Program-made: the position numbers and the translations under genes
The notes under the pieces: generated by a model
Database searches by the model: none
The model's input: the letters and a program-made list of their open reading frames with translations, nothing else
Told to the model about the DNA's origin: nothing
Assembly: GCF_000284415.1 (NCBI RefSeq)
Contig: NC_017059.1
Location: forward strand, 3,743,684 to 3,781,349
Source: Pararhodospirillum photometricum DSM 122
Lineage (GTDB): Bacteria > Pseudomonadota > Alphaproteobacteria > Rhodospirillales > Rhodospirillaceae
Direction: 5' to 3'
Length of the DNA stretch: 37,666 nt
Shown here: piece after piece, positions 1 to 9,151 of the stretch
How the letters are laid out: each line of letters opens with the position of its first letter
Position numbering within the stretch: the first letter of the stretch is position 1

Positions 1-157
1 CCGCAAATCCCACCGCAACCCCGGCATGGCCCTGGGTATCCAGATCGACCAGTAAGGTGCGGGCGCCACGGATGGCCCATTCGACGGCAAGATTGACGGC
101 CGTCGTGGTCTTCCCTGACCCTCCCTTGCGGTTGGCCACGGTAATGACCTCGGGCAT
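1..157 (-). CDS. ParA/MinD-family ATPase, C-terminus beyond window
   Basis: The visible 52 N-terminal residues begin [18 protein letters not shown], the deviant Walker A motif of ParA/Soj/MinD ATPases, and continue into a strand with the [11 protein letters not shown] motif (the A' region of ParA). Family members dimerise on ATP and position DNA or protein cargo. Which cargo this one serves cannot be told, because the rest lies left of the window. The ATG at 157 follows an AGGAGAG ribosome site. The HEAT-repeat gene ends 20 bases upstream on the same strand, so the two are probably co-transcribed. ParA homologues next to small scaffold proteins sometimes position chemosensory clusters, but nothing here proves that. 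Confidence 0.85.
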   Translation of the reverse strand, partial: MPEVITVANRKGGSGKTTTAVNLAVEWAIRGARTLLVDLDTQGHAGVAVGFA

Positions 158-177
158 GCTCTCTCCTGTTGCGCGCG

Positions 178-780
178 TCAGGGGGCTCTGGCGGTCCACA
201 CCCCGGGATCAATAACCCGCAAGACCTGATCAATCCCGGCGGCAAACTCTTCGGAGTCGGAAAAACGATCGCGGGCGGCGCGCACTGCCGGGGCCATGTC
301 GGGGCGAGCGATCTCGGCCAAACACTCCAAGGCGGAGACGCATACGGTGGGATTCGGGTCGCGGCGCAGAACGTCGAGCAGCCAATCGGGCGCCTCGGGG
401 GTGGGCAAGCCACGGACAATGGTAACGCCGATCATGCGTAAGGCAGGGTCGATGTCGGTAAGCAAGGCCCGGGCCACGGGCTCGCTGCGCTCTCCCAGAA
501 CACGCAAGATATCGGTCCCCACAATACGCACCGCCGGCTCGCAGGCGCGCAACAACGGAACCACGCCCATCACCACGGCATCGGATCCGATACTCACCAG
601 CGAACTTTCCAGGGCGCCGAAGACCTTGGGGTCTGTTTCAACACGCAACCGCGCGACCAGCAAAGGGACACTGTCGGGGAAGCAGGCGGCCGCCTGAGCG
701 GCGGCCCGTCGCCCCTCGGGAGCTGGATCCCACAAACCGCCGGCCACCCCGGCCAGATCGGAAAAGGCCGACGTTACCAC
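178..780 (-). CDS. HEAT-repeat protein, function unknown
   Basis: About 200 residues made of repeated helical pairs with the HEAT/PBS-lyase look (for example [37 protein letters not shown] and [20 protein letters not shown]). Such proteins are alpha-solenoid scaffolds that bind partner proteins; no catalytic motif is visible. I chose the GTG at 780 because AGGGAGG lies five bases upstream. An in-frame ATG at 813 would add 11 Arg-rich residues and has a poorer ribosome site. The gene lies 20 bases upstream of the ParA gene on the same strand, suggesting a two-gene unit. A possible 29-codon ORF overlaps its start. No specific function can be assigned. Confidence 0.7.
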   Translation of the reverse strand: MVTSAFSDLAGVAGGLWDPAPEGRRAAAQAAACFPDSVPLLVARLRVETDPKVFGALESSLVSIGSDAVVMGVVPLLRACEPAVRIVGTDILRVLGERSEPVARALLTDIDPALRMIGVTIVRGLPTPEAPDWLLDVLRRDPNPTVCVSALECLAEIARPDMAPAVRAARDRFSDSEEFAAGIDQVLRVIDPGVWTARAP

Positions 781-863
781 CCCGCCCTCCCTGCGAGAGC
801 GCGCGACACACATGCCCCCATGATCAGGAAGAGGGGGCCGATCCCTTGCAGGAAAACGCTCAT
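774..863 (-). CDS. possible 29-residue hydrophobic small ORF overlapping the HEAT gene start
   Basis: An ATG at 863 is preceded by GGAG at a spacing of six to seven bases and opens a 29-codon frame (MSVFLQGIGPLFLIMGAC..., ending GRAGW). The first two thirds could form one membrane segment. Its TAA at 776-774 overlaps the GTG start of the HEAT gene at 780, an arrangement typical of translational coupling. It could be a small membrane protein, a leader ORF or chance. No homologue is recognised. Confidence 0.25.
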   Translation of the reverse strand: MSVFLQGIGPLFLIMGACVSRALAGRAGW

Positions 864-1267
864 GAAAGCTCCGGTCTCCCCGGGAAGGTCCATCCGATGC
901 ATCTCGCCAAGGGACTCCGTTGCACGCACGGAGCCGGGCGATGCGGCGCGCCCGATGCCTCCAGGAGATCCTGGGGCAGCCTATCGCGGATGAGAGCCCA
1001 AGGAAACACCAAGGCTCCGATCCAGGGATCGCCTCTGCGTGGGGATGATATTCCCGGAACCGGCTCCTGTTTCAAGGGGCTGGGTGACCAAGACGGTGGG
1101 TTAGCATTTGACATCCCCCCTGGAGCCTGGAACAACTCAAGACGTTCACCGCGTCCCTGTGGCCGAAAGACCCAGGGACGATCTCCCCCTCGGTGAACCG
1201 ACACACCCGAAGGACCACCCCCACGGCCACCCCGTGGGTGCGGGTCCCTATCATCTGGGGGATTATC
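864..1267. other. intergenic region upstream of the FeSII-like gene
   Basis: About 400 bases lie between divergent genes. Open frames on both strands here have no recognisable protein character. I searched by eye for NifA sites (TGT-N10-ACA) and sigma-54 -24/-12 elements and did not find a convincing pair. A short hairpin (CACGG/CCGTG, near 1229-1243) is present. No RNA gene is recognised. Confidence 0.4.
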
Positions 1268-1651
1268 ATGGCCACGGTTACTTTTTCCTCGCCGATTCTG
1301 CCTAAGGACATTTCGGTTTATGCGGTGGCGGGCGATCGCGGGACCTTGCTGGCGCTCGCCCGCAAAAACGACATTCCCATTCCCTGCCAGTGCCAGGACG
1401 GCCAGTGCGGTTCGTGTCTGGTCAAGATCACGGCGCTCGATCCCAATGGCCCCAAGGCCCAGGCCCTGACCGAGCATGAAAAGATCACGCTGTCGGTCAA
1501 CGGCAAGTTGAGCAAGGAGATTCTGGCCAAGGCCGAGGTCGAGGACATTCCTCCGCCCTACCGCTTGGCCTGTCAGGTTTGGGTCCCCGACGCCAACATC
1601 TTGGTCGAGTTCTCGGGCGAACCCGGGGTGGAAATCGACCTGCGCCGCTGA
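1268..1651 (+). CDS. [2Fe-2S] ferredoxin of the Shethna protein II (FeSII) type
   Basis: A 127-residue plant-type ferredoxin fold. It carries CQDGQCGSC (C-x4-C-x2-C) near residue 40 and the fourth Cys in YRLACQ about 55 residues later. The opening MATVTFSSP, the KITALD stretch and the VEFSGEPG tail line up closely with Azotobacter FeSII (MAT.YFSSP, CQDGNCGSC, VEFTGEPG). FeSII binds nitrogenase under oxidative stress and protects it in an inactive complex. The same role here is inference, since no nif structural genes lie in the window; it might instead be a plain electron carrier. The ATG at 1268 is preceded by GGGGGA, and a strong terminator follows. It appears monocistronic. Confidence 0.85.
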   Translation: MATVTFSSPILPKDISVYAVAGDRGTLLALARKNDIPIPCQCQDGQCGSCLVKITALDPNGPKAQALTEHEKITLSVNGKLSKEILAKAEVEDIPPPYRLACQVWVPDANILVEFSGEPGVEIDLRR

Positions 1652-1671
1652 CGGGTCTCGCCAAACAACAC

Positions 1672-1714
1672 GAGGGGTCTGGGGAGGCCACGCCTCCCCA
1701 GCCTTTCTTTTTAA
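1672..1714 (+). terminator. terminator; copy 1 of the dispersed CTGGGGAGGC palindrome
   Basis: Perfect 10-bp stem CTGGGGAGGC (1679-1688) and GCCTCCCCAG (1692-1701) with a 3-base loop, followed by CCTTTCTTTTT. It lies 28 bases after the FeSII-like stop and matches a rho-independent terminator. Four further copies of the same palindrome occur at 6391, 7225, 8154 and 28059. Confidence 0.8.
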
Positions 1715-3805
<2,091 letters not shown>

Positions 3806-3848
3806 GGGTCTCTTCTGGCCACGCGGGGCTGGCGCCAAATCAGAAAAA

Positions 3849-3912
3849 CGCGGGGCGCGCGACAGCCCCGCGTCACCACGGCGGGCGACAGCCCTGGGTG
3901 GCCAGGGATTTT
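3849..3912 (+). terminator. leuA terminator (two consecutive hairpins)
   Basis: The first hairpin is CGCGGGGC (3849-3856)/GCCCCGCG (3865-3872); on the minus strand its A5 flank gives a T-run. The second is CCCTGG (3892-3897)/CCAGGG (3902-3907) followed by ATTTTC. Together they probably end leuA transcription and insulate the next gene. Confidence 0.55.
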
Positions 3913-3934
3913 CAAAGAAACATCAGACTTTCTT

Positions 3935-3971
3935 CAACGCTTTCCGATACATTGGACCCGTTCCAACGCTT
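3935..3971 (+). promoter_or_regulatory. direct repeat upstream of the antiporter gene
   Basis: CAACGCTT occurs at 3935-3942 and again at 3964-3971, 29 bases apart (nearly three helical turns), just upstream of the antiporter start. The repeats could be paired operator half-sites. No regulator or -10/-35 pair is identified with confidence. Confidence 0.25.
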
Positions 3972-4010
3972 ATGGGGACATGCTTGTCCCGCCTGCTCCG
4001 AGGGTCCTTC

Positions 4011-5684
4011 ATGCTTGAACTCTTTCACGGTTTACCCGAGGTAGCCCGTCTCTTAGGGACGCTCAGTATTATCGCCGCCCTGGGATTGTCCCTGGGCCAG
4101 CTCAAGATCAAGGGCATTGGGCTGGGGATTGGGGGCGTGTTGTTTGCCGGTTTGGCGGCCGGTCACGTCACGCATCAGGCGGGGATCAGCTATCCCGCCG
4201 AAACGCTCGGCTTTGTCCGCGATCTTGGGTTGATTTTGTTTGTGTACTGCATCGGCGTGCAGGTTGGTCCCGGCTTTTTCTCGGCGCTGCGGCGCCAGGG
4301 CCTGGGGCTGAACCTGATGGCGGCGGCGATTGTGGTTTTGGGCGCCGTCACAGCCGTCACGATCCACTTGGTCACGGCTGTTCCGCTGCCGGCGATCCTT
4401 GGGATTTTTTCCGGCGCGGTGACGAACACGCCGTCGCTGGGCGCTGCTCAGGAAATTTTGAGCGGCTTGCAGGCCCCCCAAGACGCCACGACCTTGATCG
4501 GCCTGGGCTATGCGGTGGCTTATCCCTTTGGTATTGCCGGCATCTTGATTGCGATGATCCTGGTGCGGGTGCTGTTTCGGCTGTCGATCCCCCGGGAGGC
4601 GGCGGCGTTTGACGAGGAGCGGCGTTCCTCGGTGGCGGTGCTGGAAACTCTGGATGTGGCCATCCAGAACACCAACCTCGAAGGCGCCAACTTGCGCCAG
4701 ATTGGCCTGTTCGGCGAGGACGGGGTGGTGGCCTCGCGACTCTTACGCGGCGAAACCCTTGAAGTCCCCCACCCCGACACGCGTATCCACGTGGGCGATA
4801 TTCTCCATCTGGTGGGCCCCCGGGCCGACATCCATCGCATGCGGCTGTTCCTCGGCCAGGTGGTGGAGAACGCCTCCCTGACCACCAAGGGAACGGACGT
4901 GCGCTGGGAGCGCTTGGTGGTCACCAGCAAGGAAATCCTGGGGAAAACCATTGCCCAAGCGAATCTGGCCGACCTTTATGGAGTAGTGATCAGCCGCGTC
5001 ACCCGGGCCGGCGTGGACTTGGTGCCTCACCCGGCATTGCGGCTGGAGTTTGGCGACATCCTCAACACCATTGGCAAACCGGCCGACCTGAGCCAAGCAG
5101 CAACGATGATTGGCAACTCGCAGCGTCGGTTACAGCAAGTCGAGTTGGTCCCGGTTTTCCTGGGCCTGCTTTTGGGGATTATTCTTGGCTCGGTGCCGTT
5201 GTTCGTGCCGGGGATGCCAGCCCCAATGAAACTCGGTCTGGCGGGAGGGCCGCTGGTGGTGGCTCTGATCTTGTCGCGGATCGGACATCTTGGCCCGTTT
5301 GTGTGGTTCATGCCCCCGGCGGTGAACGAAGCGCTGCGCGAGTTGGGGATTGTCTTGTTTCTTTCGGTGGTGGGCCTGACCTCGGGGGGCAAGTTTCTCG
5401 ACACCTTGATCAATGGTCCCGGCCTGACCTGGATGGTCTATGGCGCCATCATCACGCTGGTTCCTTTGCTGGCTGTTGGGATTTACGCCCGATGGGTGGT
5501 AAAGCTAAACTACTTAAGCGTGTGCGGCCTCCTGGCCGGCTCGATGACCGACCCACCGGCCCTGGCCTTTGCCAACGCCTTGAGCCCGTCTGAAGCGCCG
5601 GCCCTGGCCTATGCCACCGTGTATCCCCTGGTGATGTGCCTTCGCATCTTGGTTCCACAAATTCTTGTGTTGTTGCTGTGGTAA
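4011..5684 (+). CDS. AspT/YidE-type membrane antiporter with two TrkA-C (RCK_C) domains
   Basis: A 557-residue inner-membrane protein with two hydrophobic halves (about residues 10-190 and 375-557) flanking a soluble middle. That middle holds two RCK_C-like segments (LRQIGLFGEDGVVASRLLRG... and LADLYGVVISRVTRAG...). This order, plus GAVTNTPSLGAAQEIL in the first half and AGSMTDPPALAFAN in the second, is characteristic of the aspartate:alanine exchanger family (AspT, E. coli YidE/YbjL). The substrate is unknown; family members exchange amino or dicarboxylic acids. The ATG at 4011 has GAGGG seven bases upstream, whereas the in-frame ATG at 3972 has none. A strong hairpin follows the stop, so it is probably monocistronic. 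Confidence 0.85.
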   Translation: MLELFHGLPEVARLLGTLSIIAALGLSLGQLKIKGIGLGIGGVLFAGLAAGHVTHQAGISYPAETLGFVRDLGLILFVYCIGVQVGPGFFSALRRQGLGLNLMAAAIVVLGAVTAVTIHLVTAVPLPAILGIFSGAVTNTPSLGAAQEILSGLQAPQDATTLIGLGYAVAYPFGIAGILIAMILVRVLFRLSIPREAAAFDEERRSSVAVLETLDVAIQNTNLEGANLRQIGLFGEDGVVASRLLRGETLEVPHPDTRIHVGDILHLVGPRADIHRMRLFLGQVVENASLTTKGTDVRWERLVVTSKEILGKTIAQANLADLYGVVISRVTRAGVDLVPHPALRLEFGDILNTIGKPADLSQAATMIGNSQRRLQQVELVPVFLGLLLGIILGSVPLFVPGMPAPMKLGLAGGPLVVALILSRIGHLGPFVWFMPPAVNEALRELGIVLFLSVVGLTSGGKFLDTLINGPGLTWMVYGAIITLVPLLAVGIYARWVVKLNYLSVCGLLAGSMTDPPALAFANALSPSEAPALAYATVYPLVMCLRILVPQILVLLLW

Positions 5685-5693
5685 CGCTCTTGC

Positions 5694-5734
5694 CTGCCGC
5701 CGGGGAGAGGCCTATCCTCTCCCCCGGTCGGCAG
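5694..5734 (+). terminator. terminator hairpin after the antiporter gene
   Basis: A 17-base left arm (5694-5710) pairs with 5716-5734 around a 5-base loop (CTGCCG/CGGCAG outer, CCGGGGAGAGG/CCTCTCCCCCGG inner, one bulge). The T-tract is poor, but the stem is very stable. Confidence 0.6.
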
Positions 5735-5872
5735 TTCACCCAGGCGTCGCCTCCCCTGTTGGGGTGCTAAACCTGCCTTATGTTGTTTTGACCGGCTCCT
5801 TATCCTGTGCCGTGTCGGCAAGAAGGCGCCCCCCGACAAGTCCCTTGGGACCCGGCACCGCGAGGATAAGCG

Positions 5873-6391
5873 ATGTCTAGGGAAGTTTTTTCCTTCGAAT
5901 GTTCCGATATTTCCGCACTGGCCCGCTCGCTGCGGGAGCAAATCCAGGCCTGCCCGCACACGCCGGGCCATGTTGAGGTGCTGACGATGCTGGCGCGGGC
6001 GACCGGCTGGCGCAACTTCCAACACTTCCGGGCCCATGCCCAACGCCGCGAGGTCGCCCCTGGGCCGGCCATCATTCCCGAGCGCTTGATCCGGTTGCGG
6101 CGGTTCTTTGATGCCGAGGGGCGTCTGGTGCGCTGGCCCCCCAAGGAACATCAGCGGGTGTTGTGCCTGTGGATCTTGTGGAGCCGCCTGCCGCGCGGGC
6201 ACTCGTTCACCGAGAAAGAGATGACCCTCTGGCTGGCGGATCATCACACCTTTAGCGACCCAGCCCTGCTGCGCCGCTGGCTGGTGGATTGGCGGCTGAT
6301 GCGGCGCACGCCCGATGGCCGGGACTATCGCCGGATCGAGCAGGCGCCGCCACCTGAGGCGTTGGCGGCGATCCGTCAAGCGGGGCGGTGA
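5873..6391 (+). CDS. DUF2087-like protein
   Basis: A 172-residue soluble protein. The C-terminal ~80 residues (RRFFDAEGRLVRWPPKEHQR..., then FTEKEMTLWLADHHTFSD and ALLRRWLVDWRLMRRTPDG) match the DUF2087 pattern. This is a small winged-helix-like module often found at the end of transcription regulators. The N-terminal part (residues 10-60) has an ALARSL...HVEVLTMLARATGWRNFQHF segment that looks helical. Its function is unknown; a DNA-binding role is only suggested by the fold type. The ATG at 5873 has GAGGA upstream. It converges on the lipoprotein gene. Confidence 0.6.
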   Translation: MSREVFSFECSDISALARSLREQIQACPHTPGHVEVLTMLARATGWRNFQHFRAHAQRREVAPGPAIIPERLIRLRRFFDAEGRLVRWPPKEHQRVLCLWILWSRLPRGHSFTEKEMTLWLADHHTFSDPALLRRWLVDWRLMRRTPDGRDYRRIEQAPPPEALAAIRQAGR

Positions 6392-6431
6392 TCGAAAAGA
6401 GAAGGCTGGGGAGGCGCACCTCCCCAGACCC
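6391..6431 (-). terminator. terminator; copy 2 of the dispersed palindrome
   Basis: Stem CTGGGGAGG (6406-6414)/CCTCCCCAG (6419-6427), 4-base loop. Read on the minus strand it is followed by CCTTCTCTTTTC, so it serves the leftward lipoprotein gene. It sits between two convergent genes and may work on both. Confidence 0.7.
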
Positions 6432-6441
6432 CCGTTTGGGT

Positions 6442-7068
6442 TCAGCGCTCGGGACCAAGGAGACGGCCGGTCTTGTCGAAGACGAGACGCAGGCGCGGGC
6501 GGGCCTTGGCCATGCACTCCTTGCACTCGCGGACCTCGCCTTCATAGATGAAGCGCTGCCCGCCATTGGCGGTTTTCTCGGCCTTGACCAGGAAGGGGGC
6601 AACGTAGGTGCTGTTCCCATTGGGATATTTCTTGGCGAGGCTCGGCACCATGTGCTTTTCCCAAAGTTCGGGAACCGAGATCAGGGACGGCGTGCCATTG
6701 AGCAGGACGGGCACGTCCGAGGTGGGGGACAAGGGGAAGGTGGTCAGGGTACCGCTCACCACCTTGCCCTCGTTACCCAGATAGGTGAGCATACCTTTCC
6801 AGCCCTGGGAGGCGGCGAAGGTCTGGGCTTCCGGGGGCGCGGCGGCCATGGCGGTTCGCAAACACGCCTCGACGGGACCGCTGGGCGTTTGGCACGGCAG
6901 AGGATCGGGATGCCAGACCGCCTTGGGGCTCACGGCCGGCACAGGTGGCGGCGGAGCAACGGCCGTTGGTGTCGCCACAGCAGAAGCGGGGGGCTCGGGC
7001 GGGGGCACGCACCCGGCCACCAAGGCCCCCAGAACAAACCATCCGGCCAAAATACGACGTCGCATCAT
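6442..7068 (-). CDS. putative lipoprotein, function unknown
   Basis: A 208-residue protein with a short basic N-terminus, a hydrophobic stretch and the lipobox LVAGC at about residue 20, followed by a Pro/Ala-rich linker (to about residue 50), as in envelope lipoproteins. The globular part contains four Cys in two pairs (LPCQTP...EACLRT near 60-70, and VRECKECMAK near 182). These suggest disulfides or a metal site in the periplasm. No family is recognised. The ATG at 7068 follows AGGGGGAG; a second ATG is immediately downstream. It is flanked by copies 2 and 3 of the palindromic repeat. Confidence 0.7.
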   Translation of the reverse strand: MMRRRILAGWFVLGALVAGCVPPPEPPASAVATPTAVAPPPPVPAVSPKAVWHPDPLPCQTPSGPVEACLRTAMAAAPPEAQTFAASQGWKGMLTYLGNEGKVVSGTLTTFPLSPTSDVPVLLNGTPSLISVPELWEKHMVPSLAKKYPNGNSTYVAPFLVKAEKTANGGQRFIYEGEVRECKECMAKARPRLRLVFDKTGRLLGPER

Positions 7069-7224
7069 GCACTCCCCCTACCGCCTGTTGGAGAGAAGCA
7101 TCCGCACGGGGTTGCGGGGCGCGTCCCCAAGGACCTGAAAGGTAAACAACAGCCCAGCGGAGCGTCAAGGCGTGCGCGGAACGAACCGAGGGACCTTGCC
7201 TATCCGAGAAGGCTCAAAGGGAAC

Positions 7225-7264
7225 GAGGGGTCTGGGGAGGCCTCGCCTCCCCAGTCTTCTTCTC
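7225..7264 (+). repeat. copy 3 of the dispersed palindrome
   Basis: Perfect stem CTGGGGAGGC (7232-7241)/GCCTCCCCAG (7245-7254), loop CTC, then TCTTCTTCTCC. The orientation is + although both neighbouring genes run leftward, so it is antisense to what it would terminate in its best direction. It may still stop the leftward sugar operon through the stem itself. The remaining bases between 7069 and 7270 show no gene. Confidence 0.75.
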
Positions 7265-7270
7265 CCCCCT

Positions 7271-8104
7271 CTAACACCGCCCCGCACTGCCCATCAGGCC
7301 CATCAACACCATGGCCTCGCGGATGGTGGCTTCGTGGGCCCGCATCATCAGGGCGATGTGGTCACTGCCGGTATAGGCCTCGGCTTCCTCGCCCAAGGCC
7401 TGGATGAAAACATCGCGCAGGCGGGTCGCGATGTTGATCTTGCACACCAAGGAACGCGCTACTCGGGGCAGGTCCTGGTCGGCCACGCCGCTGGAGCCGT
7501 GCAGCACCAAGGGCGTGTCCAACGCGCTGCCCAGGGCGTCCAGGGTCTCGAAGTGCAAGGGCGCGTCGTGGCTTTGCATGCCATGGCGAGTGCCCACGGC
7601 GACGGCCAGGGCATCAACCCCGGTGGCGGCCAGGAAGCGCTGGGCTTCTTCCGGGGTGGTCAAGACCTCGTGATCCCCCCGGCCCTTTTCCACATGGCCG
7701 ATCTCGGCCTCGACCGAAACGCCGTATTCGTCGGCCACAGCCTTAACGAGGCGGGTGTTTTCGATGTTTTCGTCCATGGGCAGCATGGAGCCATCGTACA
7801 TCACGGAATCATAGCCCAGGCGGATGGCATCAAAGATCAGCCGGCGCTCCTGGCCGTGATCCAGGTGAATGGCAACCGGAATACTGGCTTGGCGGGTGGC
7901 GTTTTCCACCATCTGATAGGAGAAGCTCAGGCCGTTATGGCGAATGCAGGTGCCCGAGGTCTGGATGATCAGGGGCGAGCGGGCCTGTTCGGCGGCGCGG
8001 ACCAGAGCGAGGGCATCTTGATAGGTCCAGGCGTTGAAGGCCGGCACGGCGTAGTCCCGACGCCGGGCGTCCTGCAACAGGTGGGCCAGGGAAACACGAG
8101 ACAT
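7271..8104 (-). CDS. class II ketose-bisphosphate aldolase (GatY/KbaY/FbaA-like)
   Basis: A 277-residue zinc aldolase expected to cleave fructose- or tagatose-1,6-bisphosphate to DHAP and glyceraldehyde-3-phosphate. Family signs are the opening LLQDARRRDYAVPAFN, HLDHG (catalytic Asp and a Zn His), VEAEIGHVE, GTRHG and LHGSSG (further Zn His ligands), and INIATRLRDVF near the end (phosphate site). The ATG at 8104 has GGAGGG upstream; a longer frame upstream runs into repeat copy 4 and is not coding. It is the last gene of the leftward transport/catabolic arm. Next to a GatZ-like gene and a polyol dehydrogenase, tagatose-bisphosphate is the likelier substrate, but fructose-bisphosphate cannot be excluded. 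Confidence 0.88.
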   Translation of the reverse strand: MSRVSLAHLLQDARRRDYAVPAFNAWTYQDALALVRAAEQARSPLIIQTSGTCIRHNGLSFSYQMVENATRQASIPVAIHLDHGQERRLIFDAIRLGYDSVMYDGSMLPMDENIENTRLVKAVADEYGVSVEAEIGHVEKGRGDHEVLTTPEEAQRFLAATGVDALAVAVGTRHGMQSHDAPLHFETLDALGSALDTPLVLHGSSGVADQDLPRVARSLVCKINIATRLRDVFIQALGEEAEAYTGSDHIALMMRAHEATIREAMVLMGLMGSAGRC

Positions 8105-8153
8105 GAAACCCTCCAACCAGTTTGGAAACGTCGCTCTGGCGACTGAGGAAAGG

Positions 8154-8192
8154 CGGGGTCTGGGGAGGCCCCGCCTCCCCAGCCTTCTTCTC
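8154..8192 (+). repeat. copy 4 of the dispersed palindrome
   Basis: Perfect stem CTGGGGAGGC (8160-8169)/GCCTCCCCAG (8173-8182), loop CCC, followed by CCTTCTTCTCTC. It lies between the permease and the aldolase inside a leftward operon, pointing rightward. It might reduce expression of the distal aldolase. Confidence 0.75.
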
Positions 8193-9151
8193 TCAAGCCG
8201 CACTCAACCGCCGCTTGGCACTTTCCAGCACCACGGCCAGAACAATGATCACCCCCTTGACCACCTGTTGGTGGTACCCCGGAATATCCATCAAATTCAT
8301 GAGGTTGGAGATGATGGACAGGATAAGGGCCCCAATCAGGGTGTTAAGAACCGTGCCCCGCCCCCCGGCCAAACTAGCGCCCCCAACCACGACAGCGGCG
8401 ATCGCATCAAGCTCAAAGCCCAGCGCGAGGATGGGCGAGCCGACCCCGGTGCGGGTGGCCGACAAAATGCCGGCGATGGCACACGTCAAGCCCGACAGGC
8501 CATAGACCGCGATCTTGATGCGGGCAATGCTGATGCCAGCAAAGCGGGTGGCCACTTCGTTGGAGCCAACGGCGACCACCAACCGGCCAAAAACGGTCTT
8601 GCGGGCCAGCAAGGCGGCCAGGACCGTGACCCCGACCAGGACATAAAACAAGGTGGGGATACCGAGCAGCGCCGAACTGCCCACGGCCATGAAGGTCTCG
8701 TTGTCGATGAACACGGGCTGACCGCGCGACAAGATCAGGGCCAGACCACGCGCGATGGTCATGATGGCCAGGGTCGCGATAAACGGTGCGATCCCGAACA
8801 GGGCGACCAGCGAGCCACTGACCAACCCGGCGCCGACCCCAACAGCCAGGGCCACCACCACCGCGCCGACAAGGCCGAGGCCGGGCAGACACAAGGCGAC
8901 CACCACCGAGACCAGGGCCATGAGGGAGCCCACGGCCAAATCAATGCCGGCGGTCAGGATCACGAACAGCAGGCCAATCGAAACGATGCCCAGTGGCACG
9001 CTCTGGCGCAAAATGTTGGTGATGTTGTCCGGGGTGAAGAAGCGGTCCGAGAGGAAGTGGGCGGCCACGAGCATGACGATGAAAAACAACAGCGTCGATT
9101 GCCCCAGCACCCGGTGCAGCAGGACCGAGGATTTTTTTGAACAGCCGTCAT
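8193..9151 (-). CDS. ribose/galactose-type ABC sugar permease, frame-broken near the start
   Basis: An RbsC-like permease with about nine hydrophobic segments. Hallmarks are FTPDNITNILRQ, LTAGIDLAVGSLMAL (ligand-pathway motif) and VVGGASLAGGRGTVLNTLIGAL. The natural start is the ATG at 9151, which overlaps the ATPase stop as ATGA and reads MTAVQK. The frame then fails at a run of seven A (9132-9138 on the + strand as T7). The rest (KSSVLLHRVLGQ...) lies one frame over and would be joined by one extra A, giving 319 residues, the usual family length. Causes could be sequence error, real mutation or slippage. Without repair, the only in-frame starts fall inside the first membrane segment. Confidence 0.85.

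Noticed and set aside
6388..7407. Plus-strand frames opposite the lipoprotein gene
   Set aside because: The minus-strand lipoprotein has a ribosome site, lipobox and signal peptide; the plus frames have none and cross a terminator repeat.
7271..8104. Aldolase of the DHAP-ethylene (methylthioadenosine) shunt linked to the Mar system
   Set aside because: That aldolase belongs to the FucA/AraD-type family; this protein is an FbaA/GatY-type enzyme inside a sugar transport operon.
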